From an uncultured Bacteroidales bacterium (GTDB taxonomy: Bacteria > Bacteroidota > Bacteroidia > Bacteroidales > UBA932), in assembly GCA_910585445.1 (NCBI GenBank), contig CAJUEK010000004.1, forward strand, positions 1-64,000: 64,000 bases of DNA, in the 5' to 3' direction. This document shows positions 17,924 to 27,149 of the stretch, one piece after another. The notes under the pieces were generated by a model. The model did no database searches and was not told the origin of the DNA. It saw only the letters and a list, made by a program, of their open reading frames with translations. Within the stretch, counting starts at the first letter, position 1, and every line of letters begins with the position of its first letter. The position numbers and the translations under genes were made by a program.

Positions 17924-17953
17924 TTCAGTTTGATTTAAACTCTTATATACACA

Positions 17954-17961
17954 CAAAGGTA
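17954..17961 (-). promoter_or_regulatory. -7 promoter box for the GH130 gene
   Basis: The minus strand reads TACCTTTG, matching TAnnTTTG, about 31 bases upstream of the ATG at 17923. It suggests an internal promoter inside the mannoside cluster. No -33 match. Confidence 0.4.
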
Positions 17962-18001
17962 CTCCAAAAAATCGAATGGAGCACCTTTGATGGCGTAAAT
18001 T

Positions 18002-20281
18002 TTATTCTCTTGCAGGCTTGTCCGTCATGATGAACTCCAGGTCTGCTCCCTTGCTCAGCTCTTCCCAGCTCAGGAAGTTGCAGTCATGTTTCTTGCCGTT
18101 TACCTTGAGGCTGCTTATGTAAGTCTGTGGCGTCTCTCCTTTGCCGTCAGCATTCTTTGCGGATATCACAAGCTCCTTTCCGTTTTCAAGATGTACGGTT
18201 GCCTTGCTGAAATAAGGCCTTCCGATTGCATATTCCTCAGATGCCGGGCATACAGGATAGAATCCGAGTGCGGAGAACACGTACCATGCGGATGTCTGTC
18301 CGTTGTCCTCGTCACCGCAATAGCCGTCCGGAGTCGCGCTGTAAAGCCTGTCCATGACTTCCTTAATGTGCCACTGAGCCTTGTGCGGCTGTCCTGCCCA
18401 GTCATAAAGATAAATCATGTGCTGGGCCGGCTGGTTTCCATGTGCGTAATTGCCCATGTTTGCGACCTGCATCTCCGTTATCTCATGTATGCGGTAGCCG
18501 TAGTAGCTGTCGTCATATACCGGAGGTACCACGAACACGGAGTCGAGCATTGCGCTGAACTCCTCTGCTCCGCCCAGCTGCTCCATAAGGCCGTCCACAT
18601 CGTGGAAAACGGACCATGTGTAATGCCATGTGTTGCCTTCTGTGAACGCGTCACCCCATTTGTATGTGCTGAACGGCTCCTGGAAGCTTCCGTCGGCATT
18701 GCGTCCGCGCATGAGGTTTGAGCTCTTGTCAAAGACATTCATCCAGTTGCCGGACCTTGCCTCCCATTTGTCCAGTTCCTCCTGAGGACGTGAAAGCCTC
18801 TTGGCAATCTGGAGGATGCACCAGTCATCGTATGCATATTCAAGCGTGCGTGCCACGTTCTCGTGTATGTTCACATCATAAGGGACATAGCCGATGGTGT
18901 TGTAATACTCGTGTCCGAGTCGTCCGGTTGAGCTTACCTCAGGATGCACATGCTCTGTTCCATAGACGATGCAGTCATAAAGCACGTTCAGGTCTTCATC
19001 TGATATAAGTCCTTTCACTGCCGCGTCTGCGACAACTGAAGCGGAGTTGTTTCCTACCATGCATCCCCTGTGGCCCGGGCTGGCCCATTCAGGAAGGAAT
19101 TTGTTTTCGCGGGCTACATTTGCAAGACCCTGCTGAATCTCCTCATTAACAGACGGATATACAAGGTTGAGAAGCGGGAACAATGCACGGAATGTGTCCC
19201 AAAATCCGGTGTCGGTATATAGATATCCGTCGCATATCTGTCCGTTGTACGGGCTGTAATGCACAGGCTTGCCGTCCGCATTGATTTCATAGAACTTGCG
19301 CGGGAACAATACGCTCCTATACAGGCATGAGTAGAATGTGCGGTACTGGTCAACTGTTCCGCCTGCCACTTCTATACGCCCGAGAACTTCATTCCATCTG
19401 TCTTTGGCCTCATTCTTAACCTGCTCGAAGCTCTTGTCGGAAACCTCATTCAGATTGAGCCATGCCTGCTCGAGTGAGATGAATGACGAGGCAGCCTGTA
19501 CATTTACCTGCTCACCGCGTCTTGTGCTGAATCTTACTGACGCGATTGCATGGTCAGATGTCACTTCGCAGCTTCCGTCACCCTTGCAGTTGCTCAGCTC
19601 GTGTGAAGGACCGTCGAATATGGATACCGACTCAAACTCCTTGTCGAAGGTAAGCACAAACCAGTTGCGGAAATTGTCTGGCACTCCGCCGCTGTTTTTT
19701 GTCGTATAGCCTACTATGGCTTTCTGCTGCGGAAGCACTTTTATGTACGAACCCTTGTCGAACGCATCAACAACGATTCCGGATGTCTCTCCCTCCGGAA
19801 ATGTAAAGCGCAGCGCTGCAGCCCTGTCAGACGGGGCAATCTCGGCATTGATGTCATGGTCGGCGAGATATACCTGATAATAGTAAGGCTTTGCGGTTTC
19901 GCTCTTGTGTGAGAACCAGCTTGCACGTGAGTCCTGGTCAATTGTCTTTGAATCACGCACTGGCATCACTGCGAACTGCCCGTAGTCATTTATCCAAGGT
20001 GACGGCTGGTGTGTCTGCTTGAAGCCGCGTATCTGGTGGGCATCATAGCGGTATGCCCATCCGTCTCCCATCTTGCCTGTCTGTGGCGTCCAGAAGTTCA
20101 TGCCCCACGGGAGAGCTGTCGCCGGATAGGTGTTTCCTGTCGAGAATGAATGCTCGGAAAGAGAGCCTGCGAGTGTGGTTACATAGTCCGCAGGGCTTTC
20201 CGCAGACGGTGTACCGGCTTTCTCGGCGCATCCCGCAGCCATGAGGGCTGCCAATAGTATCAATGCTGTCTTTTTCATCAA
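18002..20281 (-). CDS. GH92 alpha-mannosidase lipoprotein
   Basis: 759 residues. Lipoprotein signal with lipobox 'LMAAGC' (Cys about 18), then GH92: 'YVTTLAGSLSEHSFSTGNTYPAT' at the start, 'EGNTWHYTWSVFHD' (about 547, acid Glu) and 'GDEDNGQTSAWYVFSALGFY' (about 654, base Asp). The N-terminal region differs from the other two GH92 domains here (no 'VNPFVGT'), so it likely prefers a different alpha-linkage. The residues after the lipid-anchored cysteine (AEKAG) do not form the acidic surface-export signal of Bacteroidetes, which favours a periplasmic location. It follows the fusion gene by 25 bases. Confidence 0.92.
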   Translation of the reverse strand: MMKKTALILLAALMAAGCAEKAGTPSAESPADYVTTLAGSLSEHSFSTGNTYPATALPWGMNFWTPQTGKMGDGWAYRYDAHQIRGFKQTHQPSPWINDYGQFAVMPVRDSKTIDQDSRASWFSHKSETAKPYYYQVYLADHDINAEIAPSDRAAALRFTFPEGETSGIVVDAFDKGSYIKVLPQQKAIVGYTTKNSGGVPDNFRNWFVLTFDKEFESVSIFDGPSHELSNCKGDGSCEVTSDHAIASVRFSTRRGEQVNVQAASSFISLEQAWLNLNEVSDKSFEQVKNEAKDRWNEVLGRIEVAGGTVDQYRTFYSCLYRSVLFPRKFYEINADGKPVHYSPYNGQICDGYLYTDTGFWDTFRALFPLLNLVYPSVNEEIQQGLANVARENKFLPEWASPGHRGCMVGNNSASVVADAAVKGLISDEDLNVLYDCIVYGTEHVHPEVSSTGRLGHEYYNTIGYVPYDVNIHENVARTLEYAYDDWCILQIAKRLSRPQEELDKWEARSGNWMNVFDKSSNLMRGRNADGSFQEPFSTYKWGDAFTEGNTWHYTWSVFHDVDGLMEQLGGAEEFSAMLDSVFVVPPVYDDSYYGYRIHEITEMQVANMGNYAHGNQPAQHMIYLYDWAGQPHKAQWHIKEVMDRLYSATPDGYCGDEDNGQTSAWYVFSALGFYPVCPASEEYAIGRPYFSKATVHLENGKELVISAKNADGKGETPQTYISSLKVNGKKHDCNFLSWEELSKGADLEFIMTDKPARE

Positions 20282-20306
20282 TATGTGTTTTTCAGTGTTT
20301 TATGTG

Positions 20307-23300
20307 TCAGATGATGCTGTTGAGGACATGGAGACGTCCGTCGTCAATTATTTTCATAATCAGCTCGCCGAACAAAGTATTCTGCCATGCGAACCACTCT
20401 CTTGTGAATATCTCTGAGTTGTCCTTGTTGAAAGACTCGTGCATGAATCCGGTTCCTGCGTCTGTTGTCATCAGCTGGGCGATGCATTCGCGGATTTCAT
20501 TGTCGTCATCTGAGGTAAATGCCTTCATCATGATGCTCATAGGCCATATGGCCTCGACTCCGATATGCGGTCCGCCGATTCCTTCTCCTGCCGCCCCGCG
20601 ATAGAAATACGGGTTGGCTTCGCTCCAGACGAAACGTCTTGTGTTCTTGTAAACCGGGTCATTTGCAGGAACGTCACCAAGGTATGCCATTGCCAGGAGC
20701 GACGGAACGTTGGCATCGTCCATTATGAAACGGTTGCCGAATCCGTCAGCCTCGAATGCGTATATCTTGCCGTACTCAGGATGGTCGTAAACCGCATATT
20801 CTTTGAGGGCGGACTCTACTTCCGAAGCCAGGCTGCGGCACTCTTCAGCAAGAGCCGCATTGCCGTTTACAGTCTCAAGGATTTCCGCGGCTTTTTTCAG
20901 TGAATTGACCGCCATGAAGTTGGACGGAATCAGGAATTCGAATGTAGTCGCATCGTCAGAAGGACGGAATGCGGATGCGATGAGTCCGACTGGCTTTACA
21001 GGATTGCCGCGTCCCACGACGCACTTGGTGTCGAGCTGGCGGTCAGTCGTGCGCAGGAACACATATTCCCCGTGTCCATCCTTGCGCTGCTGCTCTTTCA
21101 ATGTCGCTACAATCTTGCCTATTGCCTCTTCCCATACCTTGCCGAAAACGGATGTGTCGCCGCTCTGCTTCCAGTATTCGTAAGCTAACCTTATCGGGTA
21201 GCAGTGTGAGTCGATTTCCCATTTGCGCTCGAAAACATAAGGGTTTGCGGCAGGCCAGTCTGTCTTGTTCGCGGCGCCGACAGGCTCCACATTGAACGCA
21301 TTTGCATAAGGGTCTATGCAGATGCACTTGAACTGTCTGTTTATCACTCCCGCAATCATCCTGCGTACCTTAGGGTCTGTGTTGACATATCTCAGGTACG
21401 GCCATACCTGTGCTCCGGAATCGCGCAGCCACATTGCCGGAATGTCGCCCGTATATACGAATGTATCCGGTTCTCCCTCTGAATCCTCTCCGTAATGCAC
21501 GGTAGTGTCGAGGGTGTTAGGATAGCAGTTGGCGAACATCCATGCCAGGCGCGGATTCTCAAGCAAGGCAGTGACCTTTGCTATTTCCGCTTCTACGGCT
21601 TCTGATGTGAAGAGCCTTTTCTGCTGCTCGGGACGCTGGTCATTATATTCCTCCGGCTCTTCCGGACAGTACCATACCTTCGGCTCCGCTCCCATTTTGA
21701 GGACAAGTTCTCCTCCTGCGGCGATGTCTTTGTAATCAATATATCCCTTGGTGTATGTCTTTCCGTTGAGGGTTATGCCCTGGATGTATCTGTTGGTGTC
21801 GCTGTTGCCCTCTGCAGTTATGGTGAAAGTGCCTCCGGCAACTTTTATCTCAGCCTTGTCAAACAGAGGGGAACCGAATACGTAACGTCCTCCGGCAGGC
21901 TCCACCTGATAGAATCCGAGTGATGAGAGAATGTACCATGCTGACATCTGTCCGACGTCCTCATTGCCTGAGAGACCGTCCGGAGCCGGATGATAGAGGG
22001 TGTTGAGCACCTGGCGCACTTTGTCAGCAGTCTTCCAAGGCTGTCCGGCCATAGTGTAGAAGTACAGGATGTGGTGGCTCGGCTCGTTTCCGTGAGCATA
22101 CTGGCCGATAAGTCCCGAGATGTCCGGAGATGTCTCGGCTCCTTCGATTACTGAGGATACCGTGAACAGGGAGTCGAGCTTTGCAAGCATCTGTTCCTTG
22201 CTTCCGAAACAGTTGATGAGACCATCAAAGTCATGCGGAACAAGCCATGCATATTGCCATGCGTTGCCCTCGCAATAGTCGTCAGCCCTGTGTGTTGAGG
22301 CAAACGGGTTGAACGGGGTGCGGAAACGTCCTTTGCTGTCCTTTCCGCGCATGAAGCGTGTCTTAGGGTCAAAGATGTTGAGGTATGAGCGGCTTCTTTC
22401 GCTGAATTTTCCGTATGTCTTGAGGTATTCCTCTGCTTTTGATGCATTGCCGAGCGATTCAGCCTCTTCGGCCATGGATTTTGCTGCGGCAGCCAATGCC
22501 CCGTCCGCCAGCGCATATTCAAGTTCATAAGCTACTGACTCGCCGAAGAGCTCGCATGGTATGTATCCATATTTCATCCTGAGGTCCTGGCCGCGGTCAG
22601 GGCGCAATGCGGAGACTGTCATCGCTTCTAAAGCAAGGTCCTTGTCGAAGCCTCCGAAGCCTTTCATGATGGCGTCAGCCACCGGCGGGATGCCAGGGTT
22701 GCCGACCATGCAGTCTGTCTCGCAGCCCATCAGGTGCCATACGGGCAGCTTGCCCTGCTCCTTGTAGATATTGAGCATCGTGTTGATGATGTCCGCCTCT
22801 TTTTCCGGATGTATGATTGTCATGAGAGGCAGGGCGGCGCGGTATGTATCCCAGAGCGAGAATGTTGTGTAGTTCGTGAAATCCGCACTCTTGTGCACCT
22901 TGCCGTCGGCTCCGCGGTAATCTCCGTTTACGTCGCAGAAGACTGAAGGAGCTATCATTGTGTGATACAGGCCTGTGTAGAACACTTTGCGTGCATCTGC
23001 GTCCTTGGTCGTGATTTTGATTTTTGACAGTTCCTGCTCCCATTTCTGCTCGGCAGCTTCTGCGGTTGCCTTGAAATCCCAGCCCGGCAGCTCAGCTTCC
23101 ATGTTGGCCTGGGCGCCTTCCATGCTTACCGGAGAAAGGGCGACCTTGAGGAGTATCTGCTCGTTCTTTGAAGTCTTGAATCCTGCTTTTGCATAAAGAG
23201 GAAGCTTGTCGCCGTCCTTGTTGTCTTTTTCTATGATTTCAAGACCTGTGAACGGCTTTGAGAACTCAGCGTAGAAATAGAGCTTCTGGTCATTGGCCCA

Positions 23301-23918
23301 GCCGCTTGAATGGCGCCATCCTCTTATCGCGTTTTCACCGCATGCCTCGAAATGAGTGTCAGTAGCCTTGTCCCAGCATCCGCCGTTCTCAAGGTCGAAG
23401 ACTATTCCTGCCGTCTCCGATTCAGGGAAGGTATATTTGTGAAGTCCTGTGCGCTCTGTCGCCGTAAGCTCGGCCGTGATGCTGTATCTTGTAAGCGGAA
23501 CGCTGTAATATCCCGGTCTGCTGATTTCGCGGGTGCGGTCGGCATATGACCACAGGCCTGACTGCGGGTCGTCTTCCGTTCCTCTGGAGTAAGTTAGCCT
23601 GTCACCTGTAACAGGCATTACGGTGATGTCGAACAGGTCTCCGATTCCTGTTCCGTTGAGATGTGTGTGTGAGAATCCGATGACCGTAGAGTCAGTCACG
23701 TGGTAGCCCGATGTCCAGTCCCATGTCTGCGGGATGCTGGTCGGCCCGAGCTGCACAAGTCCGAAAGGCACATTGGCTCCGACGAAGACATGGCCATGTC
23801 CTCCGGTTCCGATTTTTGTGTCCACGTACTTGACGTATTGCGTGTCGGACACTTGGTTCTGTCCGCATCCGGCAAGGGCCAGGGCTGCGATGGTGATTGT
23901 TCTGATGAAATGTCTCAT
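20307..23918 (-). CDS. GH92-GH125 fusion alpha-mannosidase lipoprotein
   Basis: 1203 residues, one uninterrupted frame. Lipobox 'ALAGC' (Cys about 18), then a full GH92 domain (about 28-740) with 'VDTKIGTGGHGHVFVGANVPFG', 'EGNAWQYAWLVPHD' (about 551) and 'GNEDVGQMSAWYILSSLGFY' (about 653). A short linker leads to a complete GH125 (DUF1237) exo-alpha-1,6-mannosidase domain (about 755-1195) with 'GDIPAMWLRDSGAQVWPYL', 'IDPYANAFN', 'WEIDSHCYPIRLAY' and 'FLIPSNFMAVN'. The pair can trim alpha-1,2/1,3 branches and alpha-1,6 core mannose on one polypeptide. In Bacteroides these are normally separate genes in one locus. It is the first gene of the cluster, with a full promoter upstream. Confidence 0.92.
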   Translation of the reverse strand: MRHFIRTITIAALALAGCGQNQVSDTQYVKYVDTKIGTGGHGHVFVGANVPFGLVQLGPTSIPQTWDWTSGYHVTDSTVIGFSHTHLNGTGIGDLFDITVMPVTGDRLTYSRGTEDDPQSGLWSYADRTREISRPGYYSVPLTRYSITAELTATERTGLHKYTFPESETAGIVFDLENGGCWDKATDTHFEACGENAIRGWRHSSGWANDQKLYFYAEFSKPFTGLEIIEKDNKDGDKLPLYAKAGFKTSKNEQILLKVALSPVSMEGAQANMEAELPGWDFKATAEAAEQKWEQELSKIKITTKDADARKVFYTGLYHTMIAPSVFCDVNGDYRGADGKVHKSADFTNYTTFSLWDTYRAALPLMTIIHPEKEADIINTMLNIYKEQGKLPVWHLMGCETDCMVGNPGIPPVADAIMKGFGGFDKDLALEAMTVSALRPDRGQDLRMKYGYIPCELFGESVAYELEYALADGALAAAAKSMAEEAESLGNASKAEEYLKTYGKFSERSRSYLNIFDPKTRFMRGKDSKGRFRTPFNPFASTHRADDYCEGNAWQYAWLVPHDFDGLINCFGSKEQMLAKLDSLFTVSSVIEGAETSPDISGLIGQYAHGNEPSHHILYFYTMAGQPWKTADKVRQVLNTLYHPAPDGLSGNEDVGQMSAWYILSSLGFYQVEPAGGRYVFGSPLFDKAEIKVAGGTFTITAEGNSDTNRYIQGITLNGKTYTKGYIDYKDIAAGGELVLKMGAEPKVWYCPEEPEEYNDQRPEQQKRLFTSEAVEAEIAKVTALLENPRLAWMFANCYPNTLDTTVHYGEDSEGEPDTFVYTGDIPAMWLRDSGAQVWPYLRYVNTDPKVRRMIAGVINRQFKCICIDPYANAFNVEPVGAANKTDWPAANPYVFERKWEIDSHCYPIRLAYEYWKQSGDTSVFGKVWEEAIGKIVATLKEQQRKDGHGEYVFLRTTDRQLDTKCVVGRGNPVKPVGLIASAFRPSDDATTFEFLIPSNFMAVNSLKKAAEILETVNGNAALAEECRSLASEVESALKEYAVYDHPEYGKIYAFEADGFGNRFIMDDANVPSLLAMAYLGDVPANDPVYKNTRRFVWSEANPYFYRGAAGEGIGGPHIGVEAIWPMSIMMKAFTSDDDNEIRECIAQLMTTDAGTGFMHESFNKDNSEIFTREWFAWQNTLFGELIMKIIDDGRLHVLNSII

Positions 23919-24005
23919 TTAGAATGCGGTTATCTTTTTATATGTTTTGTTCCATATCCGGTTCCGGGCGTGTTTCCCGAATCTTCAGGCTGAAAATCAT
24001 TACCG

Positions 24006-24037
24006 CAAAAATACTCAAAACTTTTCAAGTTGGCAAA
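24006..24037 (-). promoter_or_regulatory. full promoter of the mannoside cluster
   Basis: On the minus strand a TTTG (complement of 24034-24037) is followed after 20 bases by TATTTTTG (complement of 24006-24013). This is the complete Bacteroidetes pattern TTTG-N19-21-TAnnTTTG, about 90 bases upstream of the fusion gene start. Confidence 0.65.
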
Positions 24038-24075
24038 ACCAATTGCCGGGGAAAGACAGGATGGGAAACAGGACG

Positions 24076-24105
24076 AAAAAAGGGGACTGACCAAAAGTCA
24101 TCCCC
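24076..24105 (-). terminator. terminator of the rnr-DUF1232 unit
   Basis: Read on the minus strand: GGGGA...TGAC stem with a one-base bulge and a TTTTG loop, followed by a run of six T (complement of 24076-24081). It lies 28 bases after the DUF1232 stop codon and upstream of the mannoside promoter. Confidence 0.8.
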
Positions 24106-24133
24106 TTGTGATGAAACATGCGTTTCAACTATG

Positions 24134-24529
24134 TCATTTGGCAATCTTCGCATCTGCTGAGGCCTGGTCAAAATCACCGAACCATTCGCGTGTCTTGGCT
24201 GCGGCCCTGGAGCGGATTTCCGGCGTGATGTTTTTCCATACTGTATGCAGTGCCCAAAGGGCCGCCGACAGGTCGTCAGCATATCCTATTACAGGCAGGA
24301 AATCCGGCAGCAGGTCCAGAGGGAGTATGAAATATCCCAAAGCACCATAGACCTTGGCCTTGTCCGCATTGGACACGGAAGGGCAGCGAAGCACATAGTA
24401 CAGCAGAAAAACCGAATATACGGTCTGTGCCCCGGCCTTTCTTGCGACCTTTATGAGCTTTCTGCCGAACTTCTTTTCAGAATAATGTCCCCCGTACTTT
24501 TCTATGTCCTTAGGATGTCTCATTGTCAT
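24134..24529 (-). CDS. DUF1232 (YkvA-like) small membrane protein
   Basis: 131 residues. The DUF1232 signature 'GYFILPLDLLPDFLPVIGYADDLSAALWAL' fills the middle. Function of the family is unknown; it is usually a small membrane-associated protein. The start ATG overlaps the rnr stop as ATGA (24526-24529), so translation is coupled to ribonuclease R. An alternative ATG two codons on (24523) cannot be excluded. Confidence 0.88.
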   Translation of the reverse strand: MTMRHPKDIEKYGGHYSEKKFGRKLIKVARKAGAQTVYSVFLLYYVLRCPSVSNADKAKVYGALGYFILPLDLLPDFLPVIGYADDLSAALWALHTVWKNITPEIRSRAAAKTREWFGDFDQASADAKIAK

Positions 24530-27015
24530 TCTTTCTTTTTTGTCTGTCTCTTCTTGCCTTCGGCCCTCTTCGCCTTCCGCTTGGACTCGATGATTGCCTT
24601 CCGCACCTTTTCTTTCCTTGCCGCCTTGTTGATGCCTACCGTCACATTGTCAAATGCTCCGTCAGCACCCTTTATGAAAGAAGTGCCACGTCCGTGCTCA
24701 TAATCCACGCGGTCGTATATCCTCTCCTCAAGGCCGGTCTCGACAAGCTCGTAGTCAAGCAGTTTCTGTTCCAGGTTGGTCTTCTTGACGCGTATCCTTA
24801 CGGTATCGCCCAGATTATAAACGATATGCGAACGTTTGCCCTCAATCCTGTAGTGGTCCGCGTCAAACTCGAAGAAATCGCTCCTGATGTCCCTGAGGGC
24901 AATCATTCCCTCAATCTTCGTAGGGTTGATTTCAACATAGATTCCCCATTCGGTGAGTCCTGAAATGCTGCCCTCAAACTCGTAGCCTACCTTGTCCTGC
25001 ATGAACTCGACCAGCTTGTACTTGATGCTTGACCTTTCAGCCTCAGCCGCCACAATCTCTCTCTCCGAAGCATATTTGCACAACTTGTCGTAAACCTCTT
25101 TCTTGGCGGACTCTCCTCCTTCCAGATATTGTGCCAGAAGCCTGTGGACCATCATGTCAGGATAACGCCTGATAGGTGAGGTGAAATGTGTGTAATATTT
25201 GAACGCAAGTCCGTAATGCCCGAGGTTCTCTGTGTCATATCTCGCCTTGGCCATTGTACGGAGCGAAAGCAGCTCTATCGCATTGTATTCCGGCGTGTCC
25301 TTGGCCGCGCTGAAAAGCGTGTTCAGCTCCTTCGAAATCTCCTTTCCGTTTCCGGTAGGGCCCATCTTGTAGCCGAAGTTGCCGATGAACTTGCGGAGGT
25401 TCTCAATCTTCTCCTGGTTAGGCTCGTCATGTACACGGTAAACAAAGGTCTTTGCCTGGCGTCTTCCGCCTTTAGGCTGTTCTCCGCATATGCCCTTGCA
25501 TCCAGTCGCAACGAACTCTGCCACGCATCTGTTTGCAAGCAGCATGAACTCCTCTATAAGCCAGTTGGCCTCCTTTGATATTTTCTGGTAAACGTTTACC
25601 GGACGTCCCTTTTCATCGACCTCGACTTTCATCTCCGGCCTTTCAAAGCTTATCGCACCGGACGCGAATCTTTTTTTGCGGAGCTTTGATGCAAGTGAGT
25701 GGAGGATGAGCACCGCGTCTTTCAATATGTCAGGTATGACCATGCCTACGGTCTCTCCTTCTCCCATAACGGCTTCGGAAGATTGTGAAACGCTGCGTCC
25801 GTCCGTGCCTCCGCGAAGCTCGGTCTTCATTGCGGCAGGTCCGGCTTCTATAATCTGCTGTGCGGTCTCATATGCAAACCTGTAATCGGAATTGATGACA
25901 GTCTTTCCGAACCACTGGCTGACAATTCGTGCGAGGGGAGTAAGTTCAAATACAGCCGAGAATGTCAGCTTCTCCTCATTGGGCCTGAGTGAACAAAGCT
26001 TGTTTGAGAGCTTCTCCGGCAGCATTGGAACGGTCCTGTCAACGAGATATACTGACGTGCCGCGGTTGCGTGCCTCCTCATCCACAACCGAGCCGGGACG
26101 CACATAATGGGTAACATCAGCGATGTGCACTCCTACTTCATAATTGCCGTTCTCAAGCTTTCTGAATGACAGGGCGTCATCAAAGTCCTTTGCGTCAGCC
26201 GGGTCTATGGTGAAAGTCAGCACGTTGCGGAAATCCCGTCTGGCAGCCAGGTCCTGTACCGTGATTTCATCGGATATCGCGTCAGCCGCATTGGCCACTT
26301 CCGGTTCGAAACGGTAGGGAAGCGAATACTCCGCAAGAATGGCATGCATCTCGGTGTCGTTCTCTCCCGGTTCTCCAAGAACATCCACTATATGTCCCTG
26401 CGGAACTGATTCTCCGCGTGGCCATGAGTCAACTATCGCAGCCACCTTCATGCCGGAGCGTACCTGCAGCTCGCTGCGTCCGTAGCCGTCTTCCGCCAGC
26501 TGGAACACTCCGTTTATATTGAACATCCCGTCACCGGAGGGCTTGAGCCAGCCTGTCTGGTCTTTTGGCTCTGCAAGCGACTTGCCTTTGACATTGTGCC
26601 TGCGGAACCGCGATTTGTCTGACTGTGCAAACGGAATGGATATGTCGTAAGGCATGAACCTGCTCTGCATCAGCACCCAAGCCTGGTCTCCTACCACATG
26701 AAGCACGCCGATGAACGGACGCCTGGACCTTTCCAGGATTTCCGTAACTTCTCCTTCGCGCCTGTGCATATCGGTCTTTTCTCGTGTCACCGTAACGCGC
26801 ACAATGTCCCCGTTCAAGGCTCCGCGCATTTTTGAGGCACGTACAAACACGTCATCCTCTTCTCCTTCGGCTATTATGAACGCGTAGCCTTCGCGTGTCA
26901 TCTGCACTTTTCCTTCAACTTGCGGAAAAATCCTCTTCTCCTTCTTCCCGTTTCCCCCGCGGCTTCTGCTTCTGCCTCTGCCGCCGGATTTTCCATAGTC
27001 ATTTCTTCTTGACAT
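24526..27015 (-). CDS. rnr: ribonuclease R
   Basis: 829 residues. A basic Arg/Gly/Ser tail opens the protein (about 1-28), then cold-shock-type OB folds (about 30-230), the RNB catalytic domain with 'TFTIDPADAKDFDDALS' (the four Asp that bind Mg2+), and a C-terminal S1 domain ('GSISGLTEWGIYVEI') followed by a Lys/Arg-rich end. It is a 3'-5' exoribonuclease that degrades structured RNA and assists rRNA and tmRNA turnover. An unusual extra segment around residues 390-425 inside the RNB domain ('TELRGGTDGRSVSQSSEAVMG') looks like a low-complexity insertion. Divergent from gpmI. Confidence 0.93.
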   Translation of the reverse strand: MSRRNDYGKSGGRGRSRSRGGNGKKEKRIFPQVEGKVQMTREGYAFIIAEGEEDDVFVRASKMRGALNGDIVRVTVTREKTDMHRREGEVTEILERSRRPFIGVLHVVGDQAWVLMQSRFMPYDISIPFAQSDKSRFRRHNVKGKSLAEPKDQTGWLKPSGDGMFNINGVFQLAEDGYGRSELQVRSGMKVAAIVDSWPRGESVPQGHIVDVLGEPGENDTEMHAILAEYSLPYRFEPEVANAADAISDEITVQDLAARRDFRNVLTFTIDPADAKDFDDALSFRKLENGNYEVGVHIADVTHYVRPGSVVDEEARNRGTSVYLVDRTVPMLPEKLSNKLCSLRPNEEKLTFSAVFELTPLARIVSQWFGKTVINSDYRFAYETAQQIIEAGPAAMKTELRGGTDGRSVSQSSEAVMGEGETVGMVIPDILKDAVLILHSLASKLRKKRFASGAISFERPEMKVEVDEKGRPVNVYQKISKEANWLIEEFMLLANRCVAEFVATGCKGICGEQPKGGRRQAKTFVYRVHDEPNQEKIENLRKFIGNFGYKMGPTGNGKEISKELNTLFSAAKDTPEYNAIELLSLRTMAKARYDTENLGHYGLAFKYYTHFTSPIRRYPDMMVHRLLAQYLEGGESAKKEVYDKLCKYASEREIVAAEAERSSIKYKLVEFMQDKVGYEFEGSISGLTEWGIYVEINPTKIEGMIALRDIRSDFFEFDADHYRIEGKRSHIVYNLGDTVRIRVKKTNLEQKLLDYELVETGLEERIYDRVDYEHGRGTSFIKGADGAFDNVTVGINKAARKEKVRKAIIESKRKAKRAEGKKRQTKKKE

Positions 27016-27106
27016 AATTACTTCTTTTAAATTTCTATCTCTTCCGCAAGGATCATACTCCGCGCAGTTTCAACCTACAAAATTAGAAAAACTGATGTAT
27101 AAATTG

Positions 27107-27114
27107 TATATTTG
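27107..27114 (+). promoter_or_regulatory. -7 promoter box for gpmI
   Basis: TATATTTG matches TAnnTTTG; a TTAG (27083-27086) sits 20 bases upstream, one base off the -33 TTTG. Leader about 30 bases. Confidence 0.55.
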
Positions 27115-27149
27115 CAACGATAAATCGAGAAATAACAACAAATAATATT

